From a virus: DNA of 64,000 nucleotides. Shown here piece after piece: positions 5,185 through 13,285 of this stretch; the first letter of the stretch is position 1, and each line of letters begins with the position of its first letter. Below the pieces are notes generated by a model. That model worked only from the letters and a program-made list of their open reading frames with translations. It searched no databases and had not been told where the DNA came from. The stretch spans positions 1 to 64,000 of the IMG/VR virus record IMGVR_UViG_3300006119_000008. One strand, written 5' to 3'. The position numbers were made by a program, and so were the translations under genes.

Positions 5185-6404
5185 CAGTGCCCGATGATCT
5201 CAAACTTTGGGCAAGGCACAATAAACTTGCCACCATCCCGCAAGTAATCCTGTTCACGCGCCACAAATTCATTGATGAAGTGCCATGGTAATACCAGCAG
5301 GTAGTCGGGCTTGGCTGCTCGCATCTCTTCTTCACTGTAGATAGGGATCTCAGTGCCTACCGTCTTCAGGCCAAACTTGTAGTGGCTACGCTCAGCGATA
5401 CCATCAATAAGAGTGTGATCTAGACCAAAGTATTGTAGAAGGGTGTTACCCTTGGTGCTTGCACCATAACCCCAGACGGTCTTGCCCTCAGCTTTTGCCT
5501 GCTTGATAAAGCTATAGGTCTGCTCCTTGAGATCCAGCAAACGCTGATAGAACTCGCTCCATACTTCAGGAGTGTTATACCCCTTTGCTTCTTCATACTC
5601 TAGCAATGAGTTGACACGGTAGTTGCACACATCACGGTATGGTTGAGTACCAAAGCGTGTGATATCAGCTCCACTCTTCATGGCATAAACACGGAAAGAA
5701 CCACCGTTGATATCATTCAGCTGAGTATCTATGATCTGAAAACCGTTCTCATTAAACAGTTTCTTTATCGATGCTAGCGAATGATAGTACAGGTGCTCAT
5801 GACAAATATTATCAAAAGCCATCTGCTCAATCATGAGTGGTGTGTAGCTCATCTGCACAACCAGCAGTCCATCATCATTCATGACGCTGGCAAGGTCCTG
5901 TAGAAATACGTCAGGGTGCTCCAGGTCATAAAACATTGCAATGATAGTAACCACGTCAGCCTTGGTGTGACCAAGGGGCGAGTTGCGATATGCTTCAGCA
6001 GAAAAATAATCCTGAATAATCAGATCAGCATGATGTGAGGACTCTGCCTTGAACGTGTCATCTACCGGATCGATACCAATTCGGGTATATCCACCAGGAA
6101 CAAAGCTGAGCAGGGTGCCATCATTACAAGCGATATCTAGCCACACAGGTGATTCAGGCATCTTGTATGTTGAATGAATAGACTCTACAATGCCCTTAAG
6201 CTCATTAGTCATTGTTGCATTAATGCCAGACCGGTACCAGTAGCGACCATACATAAACTCGCCGGGTGTTACTTCTTCCAGCCGTGCAGCCTTACGTTGT
6301 TCATCAAACACCATCTTTAGACCGACGCGACCAGCACGGTAGTCTTCACCAGGCTTGACGAAGTCTGATACGTACAATTCACCTAGGTCGAATAGTTCTT
6401 TCAT
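5184..6404 (-). CDS. Sugar C-methyltransferase-like SAM-dependent enzyme
   Basis: A 406-residue protein with the layout of NovU/TylC3-type C-methyltransferases, which add a methyl group from S-adenosylmethionine to a keto-sugar nucleotide. The N-terminus has LGELYVSDFV, like the end of the family's N-terminal zinc-binding domain, but no cysteine cluster precedes it, so that domain looks shortened. Motif I is VWLDIACNDGTLLSF near residues 88-102; the central ICHEHLYYHSL near 199-209 is typical of the family and near the catalytic His; the C-terminal domain has VWGYGASTKGNTLLQYFG near 310-327. The gene overlaps both neighbours. A role in making an unusual deoxysugar for the glycan island is inferred. 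Confidence 0.87.
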   Translation of the reverse strand: MKELFDLGELYVSDFVKPGEDYRAGRVGLKMVFDEQRKAARLEEVTPGEFMYGRYWYRSGINATMTNELKGIVESIHSTYKMPESPVWLDIACNDGTLLSFVPGGYTRIGIDPVDDTFKAESSHHADLIIQDYFSAEAYRNSPLGHTKADVVTIIAMFYDLEHPDVFLQDLASVMNDDGLLVVQMSYTPLMIEQMAFDNICHEHLYYHSLASIKKLFNENGFQIIDTQLNDINGGSFRVYAMKSGADITRFGTQPYRDVCNYRVNSLLEYEEAKGYNTPEVWSEFYQRLLDLKEQTYSFIKQAKAEGKTVWGYGASTKGNTLLQYFGLDHTLIDGIAERSHYKFGLKTVGTEIPIYSEEEMRAAKPDYLLVLPWHFINEFVAREQDYLRDGGKFIVPCPKFEIIGH

Positions 6405-7018
6405 ATGTTAACTTCTCCTAATATATCGGTACGAACGTACCAGTCTTCATACGGCTTCTGATAATATAGAGGGTTTGTATCCAGGCATGGTGCATCTTCT
6501 ACAACACGAGTAAACCCATTAGTGGTTAAAAGATCATATAGTTTATTTTTGTTTGTGTCTCCCCAGCAGTACAGATTGTGTTCTACCGTTAATGCTCCGA
6601 TCTTCCAGCGATAGAAGTCAAAGCACTTTAATATATCATACTCATGACCCTCTACGTCAATAGATAAATAGTCAATAAACTCAGGAGCATCATACTGTTC
6701 GAGTACAGTATTCAACATCATGCATGGAACTTCTGATCCATACTCAGAGATAGAATCACTACCAAAACGTATGGTGCCATCATAATCACTTACGGCTGCA
6801 AACACATTTTGACTGGTTCTATTCCCAACAAGCCTGTCGTAGGCACCACGATTCGCTTCGATACAGATACCAGTCCAACCTAGTTCTTTTTCTAGGAAAG
6901 CTGTGTTGCTGCTCTGCAAACCATCATATGCACCAATGTCTAAGAACGTACCTCTACGTTTTCCATTGAATATCTTATTTACCCATTCATCCTGACCGGA
7001 CTGAGCGTAGTATGTCAT
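6401..7018 (-). CDS. FkbM-family methyltransferase
   Basis: The 205-residue protein carries SAM-binding FLDIGAYDGLQSSNTAFLEK near residues 25-44 and LSIDVEGHEYDILKCFDF near 118-135, both characteristic of FkbM enzymes, which mostly O-methylate sugars or glycans. The N-terminal YYAQSGQDEWV is also typical. Start and stop each overlap the neighbouring gene by four bases (ATGA), so it is part of one coupled operon. It would cap or modify the glycan made by the surrounding glycosyltransferases. Confidence 0.9.
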   Translation of the reverse strand: MTYYAQSGQDEWVNKIFNGKRRGTFLDIGAYDGLQSSNTAFLEKELGWTGICIEANRGAYDRLVGNRTSQNVFAAVSDYDGTIRFGSDSISEYGSEVPCMMLNTVLEQYDAPEFIDYLSIDVEGHEYDILKCFDFYRWKIGALTVEHNLYCWGDTNKNKLYDLLTTNGFTRVVEDAPCLDTNPLYYQKPYEDWYVRTDILGEVNI

Positions 7019-7935
7019 AATAGCTCCAGCACTCTGTTAACAGTAGAGCAGACAGACTCATCGCTCCACTCAGATTTTAGCACTTCGTTCACTGTCGTTC
7101 CCTGATTGATGATTGATTCAAGGCTGAAATTATCACAATTAATCTCTGGGAATCTGTTGTTGATATGCCTGAACATGTCAGAACTATTAACAGCAAATGG
7201 TGAAGTTGTCCTTGGCATATAATCAATAACTGATGACAATCCATTGCCAGGAAGTGGATGGTATGTGAATACATTAATATCATTAGCACATAGAAAATCC
7301 ATAAGCTGCTGATCTGTAACGAACTCAGTATTGATGTTTAGCTGAATGCCTGGTTTGATAATCGCAGCACGACAACTATCAATCACTGAAGAAAGCAGGC
7401 TACCATTAGGATCAATAAATTCTGACCGTGTCATGTGTAAGTTAATAACTGCCTCATCGTACTGGTCTTGCACAAGATTGCATAGATCATTAAAGCCCTT
7501 GTGGTGGAACGCCAGACCAAAGCTACCAATATTTATAATGCTATTCTTTACTCTTCGGTTCTCTAATGTTACATCTGGCATTGGTCTTGGCAGTGCGAAC
7601 TGCATGCTCGATTCGTTCGCAGTCATATCAGTCATCAAGAATGCATCATGCTTCAAGTGCACTGGCAGGCCAGCATCATGGTAAACATAGACCTGCTTGG
7701 CATTGATCTGGTTTGTTAATGTGGTTGTTACCCAGTTAGCAGTAATATTGTTATAGTTATAGATGACCACATCAGGTTGATAAATATTTAATTCTTCAAG
7801 AAAAAAATCTTGCGACTGTGTCTCAATAAGATAGAAACGGTCTTCATCAGAGTTACACAGTATTTCAAAAAGCCTGTTTCCATACTGATATACACCACAA
7901 CCTTTCTGGTAGTGGTTGACTAGCATCACCTTCAT
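7015..7935 (-). CDS. Glycosyltransferase-like protein (GT-B fold, 306 residues)
   Basis: N-terminus MKVMLVNHYQKGCGVYQYGN resembles the GT4-type acceptor domain start (glycine-rich loop after the first strand). A central SIINIGSFGLAFHHKGFNDL near residues 131-150 marks the linker to the donor domain, and the C-terminal portion contains LPGNGLSSVIDYMPR near 228-242, in the place of the E-x7-E donor site but without the usual glutamates. The fold call is moderately sure; loss of the canonical glutamates leaves activity open. It overlaps both neighbours. Confidence 0.72.
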   Translation of the reverse strand: MKVMLVNHYQKGCGVYQYGNRLFEILCNSDEDRFYLIETQSQDFFLEELNIYQPDVVIYNYNNITANWVTTTLTNQINAKQVYVYHDAGLPVHLKHDAFLMTDMTANESSMQFALPRPMPDVTLENRRVKNSIINIGSFGLAFHHKGFNDLCNLVQDQYDEAVINLHMTRSEFIDPNGSLLSSVIDSCRAAIIKPGIQLNINTEFVTDQQLMDFLCANDINVFTYHPLPGNGLSSVIDYMPRTTSPFAVNSSDMFRHINNRFPEINCDNFSLESIINQGTTVNEVLKSEWSDESVCSTVNRVLELL

Positions 7936-8699
7936 TACAAACCTTTAATAAGATGTTTTAATATGTGTTGATTATTACGAATGTACTCAGGGTATCTCTC
8001 ATCGATTGGCACAACCTCGAGAACATTGTTTCGACCAAAGATATCGGCATTGTTATTAATATTATCTTCTATACTGTTCAACACACCGTCATGGTTGAAC
8101 TCACTATGGGCATAAGAAATGATCTTTTTTCTGACGAGATCTTTACCACCCAAAAATGACCAGTGCCAGCCAGCATCTTGCACCATAATCGGATGATAGT
8201 TAATGATACCCCAATCTCCTCGTAACGACTGCAGGTCTATAGAGTTATAGTTGCTTATGCTTAGAGCTCGAGTGCCTGACCACTGTTCTGTTGTATTCAC
8301 ATTGTTTAAATAGTACTGATGCATGGTCTGTTCAAAAGCATAGTAATATTGTGGGTCCCAAAGCTCATCTCTGATAATCTTTAGCTTTACAGGGTCAGGC
8401 ACCTCATCAATATCACTGATCATAACCATATCATCATGGCTGTATTCACTAAGATCAACCTTGTATTGACGTTGATAGTTTTCTCTACCCCAGTTGTCCA
8501 GGCCGTCAGGGAATCTTATTGTAATCAGATGGACACGATCATCAGGGTATGATTGTAAGCATCCCTTATCATCACCCTGGTGAGTCTTATCTGCTTGGAT
8601 GATGTAAAAAGCATCAACGATATCATTCAATATATTAATCCTGAGATCAAGCATCTCAATCTCATTATTGAACATTGCAACATCAATGATCTTTGGCAT
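7935..8699 (-). CDS. Family-17-like glycosyltransferase
   Basis: The 254-residue product follows the Glyco_transf_17 pattern: IIDVAMFNNEIEMLDLRINI at the N-terminus, VDAFYIIQADKTHQGDDKG near 28-46, a REN.QR segment near 91-97 and DDMVMISDIDEVPDP near 109-123, with the DxD-like SDIDE as the probable metal and donor site. The best known members are eukaryotic N-acetylglucosaminyltransferase III enzymes; bacterial and viral members are found in giant phages and polysaccharide loci. The ATG overlaps the next gene by one base. A GlcNAc-type donor is only a guess from family. Confidence 0.85.
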   Translation of the reverse strand: MPKIIDVAMFNNEIEMLDLRINILNDIVDAFYIIQADKTHQGDDKGCLQSYPDDRVHLITIRFPDGLDNWGRENYQRQYKVDLSEYSHDDMVMISDIDEVPDPVKLKIIRDELWDPQYYYAFEQTMHQYYLNNVNTTEQWSGTRALSISNYNSIDLQSLRGDWGIINYHPIMVQDAGWHWSFLGGKDLVRKKIISYAHSEFNHDGVLNSIEDNINNNADIFGRNNVLEVVPIDERYPEYIRNNQHILKHLIKGL

Positions 8700-8702
8700 G
8701 AT

Positions 8703-9974
8703 CTATCGCTTTTTAAGCAGGTTAGCAGTCTTTGACTTGTTTGCAGCACGGTTGAATACATCGATCCACTGCTTGCATACCTCTTGCCAGGTGTTATGCT
8801 TGACCCACTTGTATGCATTCTCCGCACGCTGCTTGGCTTGAGCAGGATTGTTCTTGATGAACTCGATTGCATCAGCTGCAGCCTGTACATCCATGAGCGG
8901 ACGCATGCGCTCGTTATCATTCTCCTTGATGATCCAGTGGCTGGGAGTATGTCCACTGGGTACTCGCCAGCCTCTGTCATCGCCCAAGATCTCAGGAACA
9001 CTGGTGTTATCTGGTGCTACTACTGGCAGCTTGGTTGCCATGGCCTCAGTGATTGTAAGGCCCCAACCCTCACCGTGTGTTGTAGTCAAGAAAACATCAC
9101 TGGAATTATAGATGCTGTTCAACATCTCTATAGGGAAACCACTGTGCGCACTGAACTGCTGAGGGTTAGGGATTGTGAAGTCCTGCTCGAACTGAACACC
9201 AATAGACCTTGCCATCTCCAGCACGCTACCGCCAAAGTCTGTCTCCTGCATGTGCATGTAGAAGTAGATATCTTCGTGTCCACGATCCTTTAGCTCCTTT
9301 AAGATCATGAGGGTTCGTGAGATGTCCTTGCGCCCCTGGTTGCGGTTCACGTTTGTAACAATAAACTTGTCCTGAAGCTGTGGTGGGAACACTGTGCTGC
9401 GGGCTGTGCGCTTTTGGACATCATGCAGAACGTAGAAGTCGCTGATGTTGGTGCCATGGTAGATTACATCCTGCTTGTCCGCCAGACTGCCAATGAACTT
9501 TCTGCTCTCTTCCTTGGCATACTCTGTGTATGCGACTGGGAAGTCAAAGGCAGCGACACACTGAGTTACCCACTCTTCCCTGGGAGCACAGTCAAACGGG
9601 TAGTAGAAGATGGTGCTGAACGAATGTTGCTTGGTGCGCTGCAGCTCGAGTAGGTGCTGTACGATTGGTAGCACAATGAATGTATCCTGAACAATGAACA
9701 CAACATCGTAGTCGCCCTGGTTCAACAGGTCCAGGAACACCTGTCGGCCAAACACATCGCCGTATGGTCCCTGAGTGCGTAGTGCACTGATTGCTGGCCA
9801 CAAACGGCCTGGCCACTTGTTTGTGTCATAAGGTCCACCATCATAGTTAACACCAACCACATCGATATCGTACTTGCCCGTAGCGTTAAGGTTGGTCATG
9901 ATGTTACGCATGACCGTACCAAACCCGGTGCCACATGCATAGTCACCCCATGCAAGCACTCGTGTTTTACTCAT
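8703..9974 (-). CDS. Family-4 glycosyltransferase
   Basis: A GT-B enzyme of 423 residues. The N-terminus has VLAWGDYACGTGFGTVMRN, the acceptor-domain glycine loop. The donor domain has VTNVNRNQGRKDISRTL near residues 202-218 and the classic HGEGWGLTITEAMATKLPVV near 300-319, with the E-x7-E pair that binds the nucleotide sugar. I choose the ATG at 9974 because it overlaps the upstream stop (ATGA) and has GGAG seven bases upstream; another ATG at 9986 is in frame. The three-base gap to the next gene indicates an operon. Confidence 0.92.
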   Translation of the reverse strand: MSKTRVLAWGDYACGTGFGTVMRNIMTNLNATGKYDIDVVGVNYDGGPYDTNKWPGRLWPAISALRTQGPYGDVFGRQVFLDLLNQGDYDVVFIVQDTFIVLPIVQHLLELQRTKQHSFSTIFYYPFDCAPREEWVTQCVAAFDFPVAYTEYAKEESRKFIGSLADKQDVIYHGTNISDFYVLHDVQKRTARSTVFPPQLQDKFIVTNVNRNQGRKDISRTLMILKELKDRGHEDIYFYMHMQETDFGGSVLEMARSIGVQFEQDFTIPNPQQFSAHSGFPIEMLNSIYNSSDVFLTTTHGEGWGLTITEAMATKLPVVAPDNTSVPEILGDDRGWRVPSGHTPSHWIIKENDNERMRPLMDVQAAADAIEFIKNNPAQAKQRAENAYKWVKHNTWQEVCKQWIDVFNRAANKSKTANLLKKR

Positions 9975-10681
9975 AGTTGTCTCCATTCAATCGGGCTAAG
10001 GTCAGGACTATTATATGGTGTTTTGTATAGCTCATTCAAGTTCTTGTTAGCACTACCCCATTTTTGGATGTAGTAGTTACCACTTTTGATTGAGTTGACA
10101 GGCTGTGTCAGCTTCTTGGTTGTCTGGTGTCTGCGGTGAACGTATGGGATCTGTGTCTGCACAGCGTTCAACCCCAGCAGGTGAATACGGTACTTCATGT
10201 CCGTGTCTTCCCACCAGGCTGGATCAAAGTTCTCATCAAAGGCTCCGCACCTATCAAAGAAATCGCTCTTGATGATAAAGCAAGAGTAACTCTGATCTTC
10301 GATGGCCTGAGTGGTGAACTCTTGACCTTCTACAAACAAAATATCATAGTCATCTGTCAGGTCATCTTTCACATCCACCGGGTACATCATCACAGTGGAT
10401 CTATCGACGTGCTTTGTGAACCTGTCAACCAGATCATCTATGGTTTGTGGAGCAAATATAACGTCATCATTGCTCACAATGATATAGTCACAAGAGCCAT
10501 CCAGTGCCTGGCGGATGCCATTGTTCCAGGCTGCTGCTAGTGGGACCTGGAACAGATACTGTGGCTGAATATAGATCCTTAGATCATGTCGTGTCTTGGC
10601 AGAGTAGATCAGATCTATCGCCTGATCAAAGTTATTCAGCACTGGTACTACCAGGCCAACGCGCAGTGCTCCGTCAGTCAT
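9971..10681 (-). CDS. Family-2 glycosyltransferase
   Basis: A 236-residue GT-A protein: LRVGLVVPVLNNFDQAIDLI at the N-terminus, CDYIIVSNDDVIFAPQ near residues 65-80 (DD is the donor/metal site), and FDENFDPAWWEDTDMKYRIH near 150-169, the standard GT2 ED acceptor motif. The start is set at the ATG at 10681, which overlaps the whiB-like stop and has GAGG upstream; an ATG at 10699 has no ribosome binding site. It heads the glycan operon and is coupled to the whiB-like gene. Confidence 0.9.
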   Translation of the reverse strand: MTDGALRVGLVVPVLNNFDQAIDLIYSAKTRHDLRIYIQPQYLFQVPLAAAWNNGIRQALDGSCDYIIVSNDDVIFAPQTIDDLVDRFTKHVDRSTVMMYPVDVKDDLTDDYDILFVEGQEFTTQAIEDQSYSCFIIKSDFFDRCGAFDENFDPAWWEDTDMKYRIHLLGLNAVQTQIPYVHRRHQTTKKLTQPVNSIKSGNYYIQKWGSANKNLNELYKTPYNSPDLSPIEWRQL

Positions 10682-11174
10682 AGTAAAACATATCCTCAAA
10701 AGTTATTTCATCAGGATAGTAATAGTTACTAACCAATTCGCTAGTGTTCATTATAGTTGGTAGCGCCGAACGAGTCAAGGACTGTTGCAACATAGCTTTT
10801 TCTAGCAGGTTCTGACGCTCCAGGAAATCAAAGTTAATTGGCTGAAGTTGTACGCCTGTCTCCTTGCGGATCTTTTCACGCTGTACAGGGTTAGTGCCAG
10901 CCCAGTATCCGTACTCTTCATGCTCAAGCGCATGCTGAAGGCAATCAGGCTTTACCGGGCAAGATAAGCATGCATCAACAACTTGCTGGCATACCTTCTG
11001 ACCACGACCAACATAGAACTTGTCGGTATCAAGATCCTTACAGGCTGACAGATCGTGCCAGTCGTAATCAATGGAGCTGGAAGGGCCTCGGGAGGAGTCT
11101 AGGTCAGACGCCGACTGCAACTCCCGAGGAAGACCAGGCCCTTCGAGGAGGGGGAACCCCTCGTTACTTGGCAC
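10674..11174 (-). CDS. WhiB-like iron-sulfur transcription regulator
   Basis: WhiB proteins are actinobacterial regulators that hold a [4Fe-4S] cluster and bind the principal sigma factor. Here the domain has C45, then C69-x2-C72-x5-C78, with an extra C62, followed by GYWAG at 89-93 and a basic EKIRKETG segment. The C-terminal 60 residues (acidic and tyrosine-rich, ending FEDMFYYD) are an unusual extension. The only possible start before the domain is a GTG at 11174 inside the end of the previous gene; the first 35 residues are low-complexity and are encoded by a strong inverted repeat (11080-11144), so the true start is uncertain. The stop overlaps the first glycosyltransferase. It may switch late or glycan genes. 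Confidence 0.9.
   Translation of the reverse strand: MPSNEGFPLLEGPGLPRELQSASDLDSSRGPSSSIDYDWHDLSACKDLDTDKFYVGRGQKVCQQVVDACLSCPVKPDCLQHALEHEEYGYWAGTNPVQREKIRKETGVQLQPINFDFLERQNLLEKAMLQQSLTRSALPTIMNTSELVSNYYYPDEITFEDMFYYD
11080..11144 (-). repeat. Inverted repeat at the 5' end of the whiB-like gene
   Basis: GAAGGGCC (11080-11087) is the complement of GGCCCTTC (11137-11144), and CCTCGGGAG (11086-11094) of CTCCCGAGG (11121-11129). The RNA could form a long stem with a seven-base bulge and a 26-base loop. It lies between the only upstream start codon (GTG 11174) and the first WhiB cysteine. No U-run follows, so a simple terminator is unlikely. An attenuator or ribosome-site sequestering element is possible. 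Confidence 0.7.
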
Positions 11175-11382
11175 GGGTCTTACCCATCTTTACATTGCTG
11201 CGCCGGTAATTTTCAGCAGATTTAATCAGGTCAACAATGTACTCTGCGTACTGTCTTGCCTTATGCTCATCATCAGGCTTGTGACCAACAGTGAACTGCA
11301 TGCCTACCAGAGTACTGTGTGTTTGACCACTGGTGATGTACTCCGTGATGTCATCAACGATCTGCTGCTGTGTCTTGTTCAT
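11164..11382 (-). CDS. Hypothetical 72-residue helical protein
   Basis: Starts MNKTQQQIVDDITEYITSGQ with an AAGGAGAG ribosome binding site; ends in a basic tail (RRSNVKMGKTRAK). The content is mostly helical with a KPDDEHKARQYAEYIVDLIK segment. The basic end might bind nucleic acid. It lies ten bases after the helicase gene and overlaps the whiB-like frame, forming a three-gene group. I do not recognise a family. Confidence 0.75.
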   Translation of the reverse strand: MNKTQQQIVDDITEYITSGQTHSTLVGMQFTVGHKPDDEHKARQYAEYIVDLIKSAENYRRSNVKMGKTRAK

Positions 11383-11392
11383 TGCACTCTCC

Positions 11393-13285
11393 TTAGAACA
11401 GTAAACCTTGTGGGGTCATGTCAACTGTATCATCCATGTCTACCAGCTCGTCAACCACCCCACGGATGGCTGCTGCTTCTGCTCTGCGACGCAGCACCTT
11501 GCTGTCAACACGCTCTTCAATGGTATCACTCGCAACTGCACGGTATGTCCAGGTGTGACTGATGCCTTTGCTCTTGCTGTCTGCACGATTGATCCTGTCC
11601 TTGCGCTGCTTGTATTCAGCATAAGTCCTGGGAATCTCAATGTTCCACAGATATGGTGCATACAGGTTAGCACCCTCTTGTAGAACATCACTGGTGATCA
11701 GGATAGCACCACCACGGGTCTCATTAAACGTCTTGATATTTCTGGCAGCTGTTTCAGTATCCATACCAACTCCCCAGATTGCCAGCACCGGGATGTCACC
11801 ACCAAAACGACGCTTGAGCTCTTCATAGTAGGGGAACAGTGTGCCGTTGGTCCAGAAGCTGAACAGCACTGCCTTTTCACCATTCTCGATATAGCTCTCC
11901 ATGCTGTTCTCAATCAACTGGTACTTGGCACTGTGCTGAATATCCAGCTGATCACCAAACTGTGCATGAATCTCTTTGGCAAACTTGCCATCACTGGTCT
12001 TTAGTCCAGCTGTGGTGTTACAGATCATTCTGAGCGTATCAATGCTGGACCAGCTGGCAGCAACGTTATCAGGGTTGTAACGCTCACGTGCAACACGTTC
12101 TGCCCAGTCGTAAATCTCGCGGTCACTATCGCTGAGATCGTAAATAACACGCTTGGCAATGTTTTCTGGGAACTGAGCACGGATTGTTGGATCACTCTTC
12201 ATTGCGATGTGTGTCCAGTCTTCATGCTTTTTACCGAGCAATGGAAGCTTGGCACGATCCCATTCCTTTACGTACATCTCATTAACATAACCATTTCGGT
12301 AATAGCTGATTTCTTTACCGTAAAAGAGTTTGAAAGCATCTCTTGAGAGGTTACTAACGTCTGGAATACCAGGAGCGATAACTTCAAAAATGTTCCTGAT
12401 GTTCAAAGGGCTGGTGGTGTATGGAGTAGCAGTAAGTGCCAGAACCATTGAGCTGTGTTCCGGTGAGTTAATCAGCTGAGCAAACCCCTCGCTCATTAGA
12501 CTCTTACCAGTATTAATCTTTTGAGCTTCATCTATAATGATTAATACTCTTTTATCTTTAATCATAGATAGAATCTGTAGTAAATCAGTTCTATCATAAG
12601 ACTTAACTTTTTTCTTTTGACCCTTGACTTTTGAAAGATTACCCTCTCGGATCTTTTCATAGTTAAGAACCATAACATTGCTGGTGTCATTTTGGTATAA
12701 ATCATGACGTTTTTGACGGGTCAATTTGTCACTAACACGAGTGACAGAAAGGTACGTCATTCTTCTAAATTCCTGCTCCCAGTCATGCTGTTTGATCTTC
12801 TTACAGAACACGAGAACCATGTCGATATCGCCAGCATCAAAAAGCTTCTGGCTGGTCAAACAGCTGAGTAGTGTCTTACCGGCTCCCGTATCCCACTGCA
12901 CCAGCACGTTGGGGTTAACGGTATGCAGCTGTTCCCATACGTAGTTCAAACCAACATGCTGGAATGGGAACAGTTCATGATCGTCCAGGAACGGGCTGCG
13001 AACATCATAAGGGTCTGATGCACAAGATACTAGCGTTCGGTAGCGGGCCTCGGTCTCATCGTCATCAAACACAACAGAGATGCCGTTTTCTCTAGCAATG
13101 CTGTCAAACTGTGCAATGCTGTCACGGTTGCGTAGTGTGCCCAGGCTGTCCCAATTGAATAACGATTCGATGCTCTTGTCCAGGGTGCTAAAGCGCAGGA
13201 CGCCATTGAGCAGATTGCTCTTCTGTACGAAAACGGTCTTACTGGTCACGCCATAGAGTGTAGCACCTGGTGACCAGCCTGTCAA
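11393..13285 (-). CDS. SNF2/DEAD-like superfamily 2 helicase
   Basis: About 630 residues if the TTG at 13285 is used. ATP-binding motif I is WDTGAGKT at 131-138, motif II IIIDEAQK around 249-256, motif III LALTATPYTT around 282-291, and a C-terminal helicase domain with DVLQEGANLYAP and YKQRKDRINRADSKSK (motif VI) near 540-590. The IGRxxR-like QRKDRINR and the EGxNLxxA segment are typical of SNF2-type helicases in phages. Such enzymes remodel DNA-protein complexes or aid replication and recombination. The start is uncertain: no ATG is present, and a GTG at 13249 is also possible. It begins right after the last tail gene and is followed by the small ORF and whiB. Confidence 0.9.
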   Translation of the reverse strand: MTGWSPGATLYGVTSKTVFVQKSNLLNGVLRFSTLDKSIESLFNWDSLGTLRNRDSIAQFDSIARENGISVVFDDDETEARYRTLVSCASDPYDVRSPFLDDHELFPFQHVGLNYVWEQLHTVNPNVLVQWDTGAGKTLLSCLTSQKLFDAGDIDMVLVFCKKIKQHDWEQEFRRMTYLSVTRVSDKLTRQKRHDLYQNDTSNVMVLNYEKIREGNLSKVKGQKKKVKSYDRTDLLQILSMIKDKRVLIIIDEAQKINTGKSLMSEGFAQLINSPEHSSMVLALTATPYTTSPLNIRNIFEVIAPGIPDVSNLSRDAFKLFYGKEISYYRNGYVNEMYVKEWDRAKLPLLGKKHEDWTHIAMKSDPTIRAQFPENIAKRVIYDLSDSDREIYDWAERVARERYNPDNVAASWSSIDTLRMICNTTAGLKTSDGKFAKEIHAQFGDQLDIQHSAKYQLIENSMESYIENGEKAVLFSFWTNGTLFPYYEELKRRFGGDIPVLAIWGVGMDTETAARNIKTFNETRGGAILITSDVLQEGANLYAPYLWNIEIPRTYAEYKQRKDRINRADSKSKGISHTWTYRAVASDTIEERVDSKVLRRRAEAAAIRGVVDELVDMDDTVDMTPQGLLF

